The translations under genes and the position numbers were made by a program. The notes beneath the pieces are model-generated. The model did not search any database. It saw only the letters and a program-made list of their open reading frames with translations, and had not been told where the DNA came from. Shown here piece after piece: positions 1 through 5,409 of a stretch of DNA of 5,409 nt (the stretch's first letter is position 1; each line of letters starts with the position of its first letter). This stretch comes from Sulfitobacter sp. (GTDB lineage Bacteria; Pseudomonadota; Alphaproteobacteria; Rhodobacterales; Rhodobacteraceae), in NCBI GenBank assembly GCA_026421135.1, contig JAPKCR010000213.1:1-5409 (forward strand), given 5' to 3'.

Positions 1-62
1 CCAAAGCCATGAAAGCTGCGTTGACACCCGGCCGCGCAGGCAAGGTGATGATCCGCGGTTAA
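1..62 (+). CDS. 3' end of an unidentified gene, possibly a medium-chain dehydrogenase (partial)
   Basis: The frame from position 3 stays open and ends at TAA 60-62, giving a C-terminal peptide KAMKAALTPGRAGKVMIRG. The codon choice looks coding, with GGC, CGC, GTG and ATC preferred. A strong intrinsic terminator begins 22 bases after the stop, as expected at the end of a real transcription unit. The ending (an alanine-rich helix, then P-G-x-A-G-K-V-x-I) resembles the last helix and strand of zinc-type medium-chain alcohol dehydrogenases. Nineteen residues are too few to be sure, so the family is only a guess. The start lies left of the window. Confidence 0.55.
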   Translation, partial: KAMKAALTPGRAGKVMIRG

Positions 63-83
63 TCTAGCTACGCCACAAAGATG

Positions 84-123
84 AAAAGCCCGGTTTTTGA
101 GATCATCAAAGGCCGGGCTTTTT
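84..123. terminator. Bidirectional Rho-independent terminator
   Basis: The arm AAAAGCCCGG (84-93) pairs perfectly with CCGGGCTTTT (113-122). The stem continues inward: 94-100 pairs with 106-112 with one G-T wobble, leaving a five-base loop at 101-105. The hairpin is GC-rich at its core and flanked by A-tract and T-tract, so each strand reads as stem plus U-run (five Ts on plus, four on minus). It sits between the plus-strand gene ending at 62 and pobA ending at 146 on minus, so it probably terminates both convergent transcripts. Confidence 0.9.
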
Positions 124-145
124 ACGTGGTGATTGGCGCGTCCGC

Positions 146-1315
146 CTAAAACGGTAGGCCGATGTAATTTTCAGCCAGATCCCGCCGCGCGGTTTCGCTT
201 TGGGACAGGTGGCTTAGGGTCGCTTTGCGCATTCGCGCAGCAAAACTGTCTTCGCCATCAAACTGGTGCAGCATTGTCGTCATTTGCCAGCTAAAGCGCA
301 TGGCCTTCCAGATACGTGCCAGCGCGCGCTCGGCATAGGCGTCGATTCCAGTCTGGTCGCTCTTTTTCAACGCTGCAATCAACGCGGCATGCAAATAGTA
401 CACATCCGACACCGCCAAGTTCAGCCCCTTGGCCCCCGTGGGCGGCACGATATGCGCGGAATCGCCTACCAAAAACAGGTTGCCCCAACGCAAAGGTTCG
501 CTGACGAACGACCGCAGCGGCGCAATTGATTTTTCGATCGAAGGTCCTGTCACCAAGGCATCTGCGGTTTCCTTGGGCAGGCGCATTTTTAAGGCCTCCC
601 AAAAGCGATCATCGCTCCAGTCCTCGACCTTATCGGTCAACGGCACCTGCACATAATAGCGCGACAGCCGTTCATTCCGCATCGACGCCAGCGCAAAACC
701 GTGGCGCGAATTGGCATAGATCAGTTCATGATTGGCAGGCGGTGTGCGCGACAGGACGCCAAGCCAGCCAAAAGGGTACACCCGTTCGAATTCGTCGCGT
801 TTGTCGGCAGGGATTGTCTGGCGGCTGACGCCATGAAATCCATCACAGCCCGCAACATAACGGCAATCAACGCGCTGGCGCGCTCCATCCAGTGTGTATT
901 CGACATAGGGCGCGTCGGATGTGACGTCATTAATCACCACATCTTCGACGTTATGGATGATGCGTGTGCCCATTGCGTCTTGGGCATCGTATAGATCGGC
1001 AGTCACCTCGGTCTGGCCATAGACCATCACCTTTTTGCCGGTCAGTTCATGAAAATTGATCCGCACCATCAGATCATCGTCTGTCAGATAACACCCTTCG
1101 TGGGGGATGCCCTCGCGGTCCATCCGGTCACCGACCCCGGCCTCGCGCAACAATTGCACCGTGCCGCTTTCCAAGACCCCTGCCCGAATGCGGTCCAAAA
1201 CCCGCTTTCGCGATGTCCGTTCCAGAATGACGGTGTCTACGCCTGCACGGTTAAGCAATTGCGACAAAAGCAAGCCCGACGGCCCGCCCCCAATGATGAC
1301 GACTTCAGCTTTCAT
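146..1315 (-). CDS. pobA: 4-hydroxybenzoate 3-monooxygenase (PobA)
   Basis: This cytoplasmic FAD enzyme uses NAD(P)H and O2 to hydroxylate 4-hydroxybenzoate to protocatechuate, the entry step to the beta-ketoadipate pathway. The product has 389 aa (Pseudomonas enzyme 394) and is collinear with it from the first residue, which fixes the start. Visible motifs are the dinucleotide fold GGGPSG at 9-14, R42 and R44 at the FAD, the CDG motif at 157-159 followed by FHG, and the GD motif LVGDSAHIVPPTGAKGLNL from 282. Allowing a one-residue deletion near 93, the known active-site residues are present: H72, Y200, S211, R213, R219, Y221, P292 and Y384, plus H161 and R268. The cofactor helix has basic K37 and R38. 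A GGGGA lies about 10 bases before the ATG as a possible ribosome site. The gene is divergent from pobR and is likely induced by 4-hydroxybenzoate through it. Confidence 0.97.
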   Translation of the reverse strand: MKAEVVIIGGGPSGLLLSQLLNRAGVDTVILERTSRKRVLDRIRAGVLESGTVQLLREAGVGDRMDREGIPHEGCYLTDDDLMVRINFHELTGKKVMVYGQTEVTADLYDAQDAMGTRIIHNVEDVVINDVTSDAPYVEYTLDGARQRVDCRYVAGCDGFHGVSRQTIPADKRDEFERVYPFGWLGVLSRTPPANHELIYANSRHGFALASMRNERLSRYYVQVPLTDKVEDWSDDRFWEALKMRLPKETADALVTGPSIEKSIAPLRSFVSEPLRWGNLFLVGDSAHIVPPTGAKGLNLAVSDVYYLHAALIAALKKSDQTGIDAYAERALARIWKAMRFSWQMTTMLHQFDGEDSFAARMRKATLSHLSQSETARRDLAENYIGLPF

Positions 1316-1346
1316 GACGCGCGGATCCCCAGAGATTGCGACTGCG

Positions 1347-1375
1347 AAAGTAGGGCGCTATGGGCCATGCGTGAA
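1347..1375 (-). promoter_or_regulatory. Candidate pobA promoter
   Basis: On the minus strand, TTCACG (plus positions 1370-1375) and TACTTT (1347-1352) are separated by exactly 17 bases. They match the sigma-70 consensus at 4 of 6 and 3 of 6 positions. Transcription would start about 25-30 bases before the pobA ATG, leaving room for the GGGGA ribosome site. A weak match is expected for a promoter that needs an AraC-type activator. Prediction only. Confidence 0.35.
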
Positions 1376-1404
1376 TGGACCAACTGCACAATCACTGGTA
1401 CTAT
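1376..1404 (+). promoter_or_regulatory. Candidate pobR promoter, possibly leaderless
   Basis: TGGACC (1376-1381) and TACTAT (1399-1404) are spaced by 17 bases. Each matches the sigma-70 consensus at 4 of 6 positions, and TGG directly before the -10 makes it an extended -10 element. The usual start point, 6-7 bases downstream, falls at about 1411, the A of the preferred ATG. No Shine-Dalgarno sequence is visible before that ATG, which fits a leaderless message. Confidence 0.4.
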
Positions 1405-1410
1405 GCGTGC

Positions 1411-2268
1411 ATGGCCAAAATCCAACATATCCCTGAATACATGCTTTATGGTGAAACAGACCCTTTCCCTGATGTGGTACATTGCGAACATATCAAGGAC
1501 CGCGCACCGGATCATGGATGGCGCATTGCACCCCATCGCCACGCGCAATTGGCACAAGTATTTCTCATCGAAACGGGCAGCGCCAAGGCGGTCGTTGACG
1601 GGCAGGATTTTCAACTATCCGGCAACCAGCTTTTCTTTATTCCCGCTCAGGCCGCTCACAGCTTTTCCTTTGCACCGAATACCCAAGGGATGGTGCAGTC
1701 GTTTCCGATGGCAGTCTTGCGCAGCATCGCGCCCGCGAATGATGACGTTGCGCGCGGCTTGTCGCTGCCCTTTGTCGCGACGCCGAACGCAGATCTGCTG
1801 ACTGTTATGGCATTGCTTGACGCGACATTGGCCGATGGCGGGCTTTACCGGATGCAAACAGCAGTCGGATTGGCGCATTCAGTTCTGTCACTGACCGCGG
1901 CGTTAAACCCAACCCCCCAAGGCGAAGACGGTACCGGACCAGACAGCAGGCTTGCCCAGTTTGACCAGCTAATCTCTAAAAACCAAACTGCTGGGTGGCG
2001 CGTAGGGGACTATGCTGCGGAAATGGGATTAAGCACCGGACATCTAAGCCGTCTGTGCCGGGCCGCCAAAGGTTTATCCGCCTCGGCCTATATCGAAGCG
2101 TATACCATCCAAGAGGCTTGTCGCTTATTGGCCTTTACCCAGCTTTCCGTGGCCGAAGTGGGTTACCGGTTAGGCTTTGCCGATCCGTCCTATTTCTCTC
2201 GGCGGTTTCGGACAATTCAAGGGCAGACACCATCGGCCTATCGGCAGCGATTTGTGAGCCAGCCCTAG
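1411..2268 (+). CDS. pobR: AraC-family regulator of 4-hydroxybenzoate catabolism (PobR)
   Basis: This is a cytoplasmic DNA-binding protein of 285 aa, expected to sense 4-hydroxybenzoate and activate pobA. The N-terminal part is a cupin-like sensor domain: the PHRH motif at 41-44 starts the barrel and the strand LFFIPAQAAHSF is at 74-85. The C-terminal part (about 183-281) carries two helix-turn-helix units. The first is around VGDYAAEMGLSTGHLSRLCR from 198, the second VAEVGYRLGFADPSYFSRRF from 248, ending in the typical GQTPSAYR. I prefer ATG 1411 because MAKIQHIPEYMLYGE is how this subfamily usually begins. An in-frame ATG at 1375 would add 12 unlikely residues and run through the predicted promoter. 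Neither start has a clear ribosome site. The symbol rests on the subfamily look plus the divergent pobA; the ligand is inferred. Confidence 0.88.
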   Translation: MAKIQHIPEYMLYGETDPFPDVVHCEHIKDRAPDHGWRIAPHRHAQLAQVFLIETGSAKAVVDGQDFQLSGNQLFFIPAQAAHSFSFAPNTQGMVQSFPMAVLRSIAPANDDVARGLSLPFVATPNADLLTVMALLDATLADGGLYRMQTAVGLAHSVLSLTAALNPTPQGEDGTGPDSRLAQFDQLISKNQTAGWRVGDYAAEMGLSTGHLSRLCRAAKGLSASAYIEAYTIQEACRLLAFTQLSVAEVGYRLGFADPSYFSRRFRTIQGQTPSAYRQRFVSQP

Positions 2269-2290
2269 CTTAGGTGCCCTTCACTAGGGC
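2262..2290 (+). terminator. Possible hairpin at the pobR stop codon
   Basis: GCCCTAG (2262-2268, including the pobR stop TAG) and CTAGGGC (2284-2290) form a perfect 7-bp inverted repeat around a 15-base loop. There is no T-run after it, so it is not a standard intrinsic terminator. It could stabilise the pobR mRNA 3' end or be chance. Confidence 0.25.
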
Positions 2291-2317
2291 CGCGTCCACA
2301 ATGTCGCGTCTCACCAG

Positions 2318-2765
2318 ATGCCGGATTCGTGGCACTCCGGCGTGACTTTTAGCTTTGGCGACCGGCCACGCATCGCGATTCGTGAGGATGCGTCGATCAA
2401 TCGGACCGCCGTGGCGCGGATGCAGGAACGCCGTCCGATCTGGACTGCATCTTGAACGAATGATGGAAGATGACCTCTCAGCACCCTTCCGATCCGAACT
2501 GGGCAGCACCAATTTGACTGCCTTCGAGGTGGCGGCGAACGCGTTAGTCCCTCGCTTGGGTGGTGTCGTGATAACCAAGCCAGACATCCTGATCATCAAT
2601 AAAAACAGAACTTGCGCAGCGTTGGACGTGATGGAACGCGATGCGAGACATATGTGGAGCGACCACCCATTCACCTATGCCGCAATGAAATCTGAGAGAG
2701 ACGTTGCCAATGGTCTGGGCCTGTTCGTCTTGCTTGGCACATTACAATTTGTTCCATTCGATTAA
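2318..2765 (+). pseudogene. Coding-like remnant in two frames, unknown product
   Basis: I do not recognise this. One frame reads MPDSWHSGVTFSFGDRPR... from ATG 2318 and stops at TGA 2453-2455. The next frame then carries on as a natural-looking protein from about 2456 (ATG at 2460) to TAA 2763-2765. Upstream in that second frame the translation is arginine-rich and looks out-of-frame, so a frameshift near 2440-2456 would join two plausible halves into about 148 residues. The second half contains GGVVITKPDILIINKNRTCA, which faintly resembles a PAS-type sensor strand followed by the N-R-x-x-A turn, seen in some LuxR-type regulators. No DNA-binding domain follows. Alternatives are a small intact ORF at 2460-2765 (101 aa, no clear ribosome site) or no gene at all. 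The minus strand also has an open frame here (2270-2674), but its arginine/serine-rich product looks like a shadow. Confidence 0.3.
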
Positions 2766-2776
2766 CAATTTGTAAC
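2744..2776. repeat. Two ACAATTTGT palindromes, 21 bp apart
   Basis: ACAATTTGT occurs at 2744-2752 and again at 2765-2773. Each copy is itself a perfect 9-bp palindrome around a central T. The 21-bp spacing is two helical turns, so both would face the same side of the DNA. The second copy lies in TTAACAATTTGTAAC. The pair straddles the stop of the remnant above and is about 125-155 bp before the CHAP gene, so it could be an operator for that gene. Confidence 0.4.
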
Positions 2777-2898
2777 AAAAGCGGCGGATTCCTGCCGTTG
2801 GTTAACGGATTGCTTTGTTTTTCCCACAAAATCGTCAAAGGTCTGCCGAGCTTTGCGGGGACGGTAAAGCAAGGGTAAATAACGATTGAGGGCAGTAA
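2766..2898 (+). promoter_or_regulatory. Upstream region and ribosome site of the CHAP lipoprotein gene
   Basis: This AT-richer intergenic stretch must hold the promoter of the gene at 2899. The best part is a clear Shine-Dalgarno sequence, GAGGG at 2888-2892, six bases before the ATG, which fixes that start. GGTTAAC at 2800-2806 and TTAAC at 2762-2766 look like half-sites of the cell-cycle regulator CtrA (TTAA-type), but no well-spaced full site is present. No convincing -35/-10 pair was found; TTGCGG (2853-2858) with TAAATA (2876-2881) has 17-bp spacing but matches poorly. Confidence 0.45.
2795..2822 (+). terminator. Weak hairpin with T-rich tail
   Basis: CCGTT (2795-2799) and AACGG (2804-2808) form a 5-bp stem with a GGTT loop. 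The sequence that follows, ATTGCTTTGTTTTT, is rich in T. It lies 30 bases after the TAA at 2763-2765, so it may be a weak terminator for whatever reads through that stretch. The short stem and the gap before the T-run make it uncertain. Confidence 0.3.
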
Positions 2899-3516
2899 AT
2901 GAGCGTGAAACACGCCTTGGCGACTAAAATTGGCATTCCATTTCTTTTTGTAGGTATGCTTTTCGCTGCTGGATGCGCGCGCGCACCGGCAGAACTTCAG
3001 ACAATTTCGTCGGCGGGTATTAACCCTGACCTGCACGCAATGGCCATTCAGGAAGTGCGTGTTTTGCAGTCAAAAGGGGCCCGCGTTTGGTGCGTACCTT
3101 TTGCGCGCAACGCCAGTGGCGTGAAAATTCGCGGCAATGCGAACACTTGGTGGAACCAGGCAAACGGACAATATGCGCGCGGCAAAAAACCTTCGGTTGG
3201 CGCGGTTATGGCGTTCAAAGCAACCAATCGTAATCCGATGGGTCATGTTGCTGTGGTGTCCAAGGTGATTTCCCCTCGCGAAGTTCTGGTCGACCACGCC
3301 AATTGGAAGCGCAACAAGATCTCCCTCCATATGAGCGTGATCGACGTGTCTGCGGGCAACGATTGGTCTGATGTTCGTCTGGAGAGCCAATCTGACACTT
3401 ACGGCAGCGTTTATCCGATCAATGGCTTCATCTATCCCGACAGCACACTGCACCGCACAGCCCCTGTCGCGCCCAAGCCGGTCTTTGCTTTCTTGAGCGC
3501 GCCTACCAAATCCTAA
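2899..3516 (+). CDS. CHAP-domain lipoprotein, probable peptidoglycan amidase/peptidase
   Basis: The 205-aa product has a basic N-terminus, a hydrophobic segment (about 11-24) and Cys26 after LFAAG. This is an acceptable though not ideal lipobox, so export and lipid anchoring in the envelope are likely. A CHAP (NlpC/P60-like cysteine peptidase) domain covers about 45-180. The nucleophile is Cys65 in ARVWCVPFAR, followed by a GVKIRGNANTWW block at 74-85. His116 lies in NPMGHVAVVSKV, and D132/N135 in VDHANW can supply the third polar residue. The family cleaves amide or peptide bonds in peptidoglycan; the exact bond is not known here. The tail from about 182 is proline/alanine-rich. A good GAGGG ribosome site supports the start. 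It is a single-gene unit convergent with dnaE2, the two stop codons overlapping. I know no specific gene name. Confidence 0.85.
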   Translation: MSVKHALATKIGIPFLFVGMLFAAGCARAPAELQTISSAGINPDLHAMAIQEVRVLQSKGARVWCVPFARNASGVKIRGNANTWWNQANGQYARGKKPSVGAVMAFKATNRNPMGHVAVVSKVISPREVLVDHANWKRNKISLHMSVIDVSAGNDWSDVRLESQSDTYGSVYPINGFIYPDSTLHRTAPVAPKPVFAFLSAPTKS

Positions 3517-5409
3517 TGAAAATCACGTGACTTGGGTATCACCCGCACATCGCGCGGGTGTTGCCTGGGCGCGACTTGGCCCGGAATTGGATGGGTCGGA
3601 TGGTCGCCCCGCACAGTCGTTGATGGTACAGGCTCAAGGCTAAGCCTTTCCAGCCGGTCGGTCCGGTTCTCAAGCCGATCTGCCACCACATGGATCACCC
3701 GCCCGTCCGTTTGCATCCGCCCGTGCACCACCAGCAACCGCGCTGACATGATCACCGGACGGTAATGTTCGAACAGCTTGGGCCAAATCACCAGATTGGC
3801 GACGCCTGTTTCATCTTCCAAAGTGATAAAGCACACGCCCTTGGCACTGCCCGGTTTCTGGCGCACCAGAACCAGACCCGCCAAAGACACGCGGCGGCCA
3901 TGGTCCAACATCGGTAATTGATCGGCGCTGATGTACCCTTGCTTGCGCAGGCTGGCGCGGAAAAAGCTAATCGGGTGCGCCTTGAGCGAAAGTCGTAGCG
4001 TCTGGTAATCCGCCACCACCTGTTCGGCCTGTGGCATGACGGGCAGCAGCACTGCCGGTTCGGCCCCTTCGTCCACCGCATCCGCATGGGTGAAAATCGG
4101 CAGATCGGGCGCGTCTTTCAATGCTTGCGCCTGCCACAGTGCCTGACGTCGGTCTATGCCCATGTTGCGCATCGCGTCGGCCTCCGCCAGCCGCCGGATC
4201 TGGCCCCGGTCCAGCCGTGCACGGGTTTTCAGGTCGGCAACATCCGCATAGGGACTGTCACGGGCTGCCATAATCCGGGCCGCCGCGTCCTCTCGCATGC
4301 CGTCGATCTGGCGCAGTCCCAGCCGCAAGGCAAAGCCGTCCGCGGATGGCTCAAGCGTGCAATTCCAATCCGAGAAATCCACATCAACGCCGCGCACTTC
4401 GACCCCGTGTTCACGGGCATCGCGCACAATCTGGGCTGGCGCGTAGAACCCCATCGGCTGACTGTTCAGCAGCGCACAGGCAAAGGCCGCCGGGTAATGG
4501 CATTTCATCCAGCTTGAGACATAGACCAACTTGGCAAAGCTGGCCGCGTGGCTTTCGGGGAAACCATATTCGCCGAACCCCTTGATCTGATCGAAACAGC
4601 GCTGCGCAAATTCAGGGTCATAGCCACGGTCTGTCATCCGCCCCACCATTTTGGTTTGCAGCGTTTCAATTGTGCCGCGCGACCGGAAGGTTGCCATCGC
4701 CTTGCGCAATTCATTCGCTTCCTTGGGCGAGAATTTCGCCGCATCAATCGCGATCTTCATCGCCTGTTCCTGAAAGATCGGCACGCCCAAGGTGCGCCCC
4801 AGAATTTTTAACAGCTCGTCTTGTGGATGTTCCGGCCCCGGCGCGGGATAACTGACACCTTCCTGCCGTTGTCTGCGCCGCAAAAATGGATGCACCATAT
4901 CGCCCTGAATGGGACCGGGGCGCACGATGGCAACCTCGATCACCAGATCATAGAAGACACGCGGGCGCAGCTTGGGCAGCATCGCCATCTGCGCCCGGCT
5001 TTCCACCTGAAATACCCCCAGACTGTCGCCGGCGCACAGCATGTCATAGGTCGCTTCGTCATCTGGCGGGACCGTCGCCAGCTCCTTGTCATCGTTGTAA
5101 TGCGCCCGCATCAGGTCAAAGCATTTGGCGATACACGTCAGCATCCCAAGCGCCAGAATATCCACCTTAAAGATGCCAAGCGCGTCGATGTCATCCTTGT
5201 CCCATTCGATGAAGCTACGTTCGGGCATGGCACCGTTGCCTATCGGCACCATCTCGGTCAGGGGCCGTTCAGTCAGGATAAACCCGCCGACATGCTGGCT
5301 TAGGTGGCGCGGCATCCCCGTCATCTCACGCGCCAACATCAAGACACGGCGCAGGTAGGGATCAGACAGGTCCATCCCTGCTTCTTTGACACGGTCATCG
5401 CCAACCGAC
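3513..5409 (-). CDS. dnaE2: Error-prone DNA polymerase III alpha subunit DnaE2/ImuC (C-terminal part)
   Basis: This is the C-terminal ~630 residues of a protein usually about 1,050-1,150 aa long. The frame stays open to the window edge, so ATG at 5375 is internal and the true start is to the right. DnaE2 copies damaged DNA and causes SOS-induced mutagenesis with ImuA and ImuB. Visible, counting from that internal Met: HLSQHVGGFILT at 24-35; FKVDILALGMLT at 69-80, whose D72 is the third catalytic aspartate (the first two lie outside); and the fingers region with FGEYGFPESHAASFAKLVYV. A helix-hairpin-helix region follows (IDGMREDAAARI...DRGQIRRLAEADA), then an OB-fold domain around SLAGLVLVRQKPGSAKGVCF...VANLVIWP. 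It ends with HPRDVRVIPKSRDFH, typical of DnaE2 and unlike replicative DnaE. No disruption is seen. The promoter, and any LexA control, lie outside the window. Confidence 0.95.
   Translation of the reverse strand, partial: SVGDDRVKEAGMDLSDPYLRRVLMLAREMTGMPRHLSQHVGGFILTERPLTEMVPIGNGAMPERSFIEWDKDDIDALGIFKVDILALGMLTCIAKCFDLMRAHYNDDKELATVPPDDEATYDMLCAGDSLGVFQVESRAQMAMLPKLRPRVFYDLVIEVAIVRPGPIQGDMVHPFLRRRQRQEGVSYPAPGPEHPQDELLKILGRTLGVPIFQEQAMKIAIDAAKFSPKEANELRKAMATFRSRGTIETLQTKMVGRMTDRGYDPEFAQRCFDQIKGFGEYGFPESHAASFAKLVYVSSWMKCHYPAAFACALLNSQPMGFYAPAQIVRDAREHGVEVRGVDVDFSDWNCTLEPSADGFALRLGLRQIDGMREDAAARIMAARDSPYADVADLKTRARLDRGQIRRLAEADAMRNMGIDRRQALWQAQALKDAPDLPIFTHADAVDEGAEPAVLLPVMPQAEQVVADYQTLRLSLKAHPISFFRASLRKQGYISADQLPMLDHGRRVSLAGLVLVRQKPGSAKGVCFITLEDETGVANLVIWPKLFEHYRPVIMSARLLVVHGRMQTDGRVIHVVADRLENRTDRLERLSLEPVPSTTVRGDHPTHPIPGQVAPRQHPRDVRVIPKSRDFH

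Larger units (their letters stand above)
1316..1410. promoter_or_regulatory. pobA-pobR divergent control region
   Basis: This 95-bp gap must hold both divergent promoters and the PobR operator. It contains an imperfect direct repeat: ATGCGTGAATGGACCAA at 1367-1383 and ATGCGTGCATGGCCAAA at 1403-1419 (14 of 17 identical, 36 bp apart). The first copy overlaps the predicted -35 elements of both genes. The second covers the end of the pobR -10 element and the pobR start codon. The region's regulatory role follows from gene arrangement; operator assignment to the repeat is inference. Confidence 0.6.

Noticed and set aside
1375..1410. Upstream ATG giving pobR 12 more residues (MDQLHNHWYYAC)
   Set aside because: The extension does not resemble the family N-terminus, has no ribosome site, and would cover the best promoter candidate.
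1049..1801. Long plus-strand open frame running through the 5' part of pobA and into pobR
   Set aside because: It is antisense to pobA and out of frame with pobR, both of which are unmistakable. Its translation is rich in Arg/Ser/Pro with no domain, so it is a shadow.
2270..2674. Minus-strand open frame of 134 codons
   Set aside because: Its product is Arg/Ser-rich without a recognisable motif, it has no clear ribosome site, and the plus strand gives more natural protein over the same bases. I cannot fully exclude it.
2751..2766. Possible alphaproteobacterial LexA box (GTTC-N7-GTTC) near the CHAP gene
   Set aside because: GTTC at 2751 is followed seven bases later by TTAA, not GTTC, so the second half-site is missing.
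2671..3036. Minus-strand open frame of 121 codons across the CHAP gene start
   Set aside because: It overlaps the signal peptide region of a well-supported gene and the intergenic promoter; composition looks non-coding.
4086..4517. Plus-strand open frames opposite dnaE2, including 4821-5303
   Set aside because: They mirror the high-GC codon pattern of dnaE2 on the other strand and show no domain.
1..5409. CRISPR arrays, tRNA or rRNA genes, insertion sequences, attachment sites
   Set aside because: I saw no regularly spaced repeats, no cloverleaf with conserved TTCGA-type arm, no transposase motif and no terminal inverted repeats.

Overview
The window looks like chromosomal DNA of an alphaproteobacterium, most likely a marine member of the Roseobacter/Rhodobacteraceae group. 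This rests on four things: an AraC-type (not IclR-type) PobR divergent from pobA, a DnaE2/ImuC-type error-prone polymerase ending in the HPRDVRVIPKSRDFH-type tail, a small CHAP-domain lipoprotein of a kind common in this group, and moderate-to-high GC codon use. The assignment was made by reading the proteins, not by a database search.

Layout, left to right. Positions 1-62 are the last codons of a plus-strand gene that begins outside the window. A strong bidirectional hairpin terminator follows (84-123) and is shared with the convergent gene on the other side. The minus-strand gene at 146-1315 is pobA, 4-hydroxybenzoate 3-monooxygenase, with essentially every catalytic residue of the Pseudomonas enzyme in place. 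A 95-bp divergent control region (1316-1410) separates it from pobR (1411-2268), an AraC-family regulator expected to activate pobA in response to 4-hydroxybenzoate. This pair feeds protocatechuate into the beta-ketoadipate pathway. Protocatechuate-cleavage genes are not in the window.

Positions 2269-2898 contain no intact, recognisable gene. They hold a coding-like stretch split over two frames, best explained as a decayed gene or a small unknown ORF. After it come a weak hairpin and an AT-rich regulatory-looking segment with two palindromic 9-mers exactly 21 bp apart.

The plus-strand gene at 2899-3516 encodes a lipoprotein-like CHAP-domain amidase/peptidase, probably acting on peptidoglycan. 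It converges with the minus-strand gene at 3513-5409, the C-terminal part of dnaE2 (imuC), the error-prone DNA polymerase III alpha subunit of the SOS mutasome. The stop codons of the two genes overlap. The 5' end of dnaE2, and any imuA/imuB partners, lie beyond the right edge.

Overall this is mostly ordinary core and catabolic DNA. I do not see a novel defence, mobile or biosynthetic system. The items most worth a second look are the repeat and promoter architecture between pobA and pobR (including a possible leaderless pobR mRNA), the two-frame remnant at 2318-2765, and the paired 21-bp-spaced palindromes before the CHAP gene.
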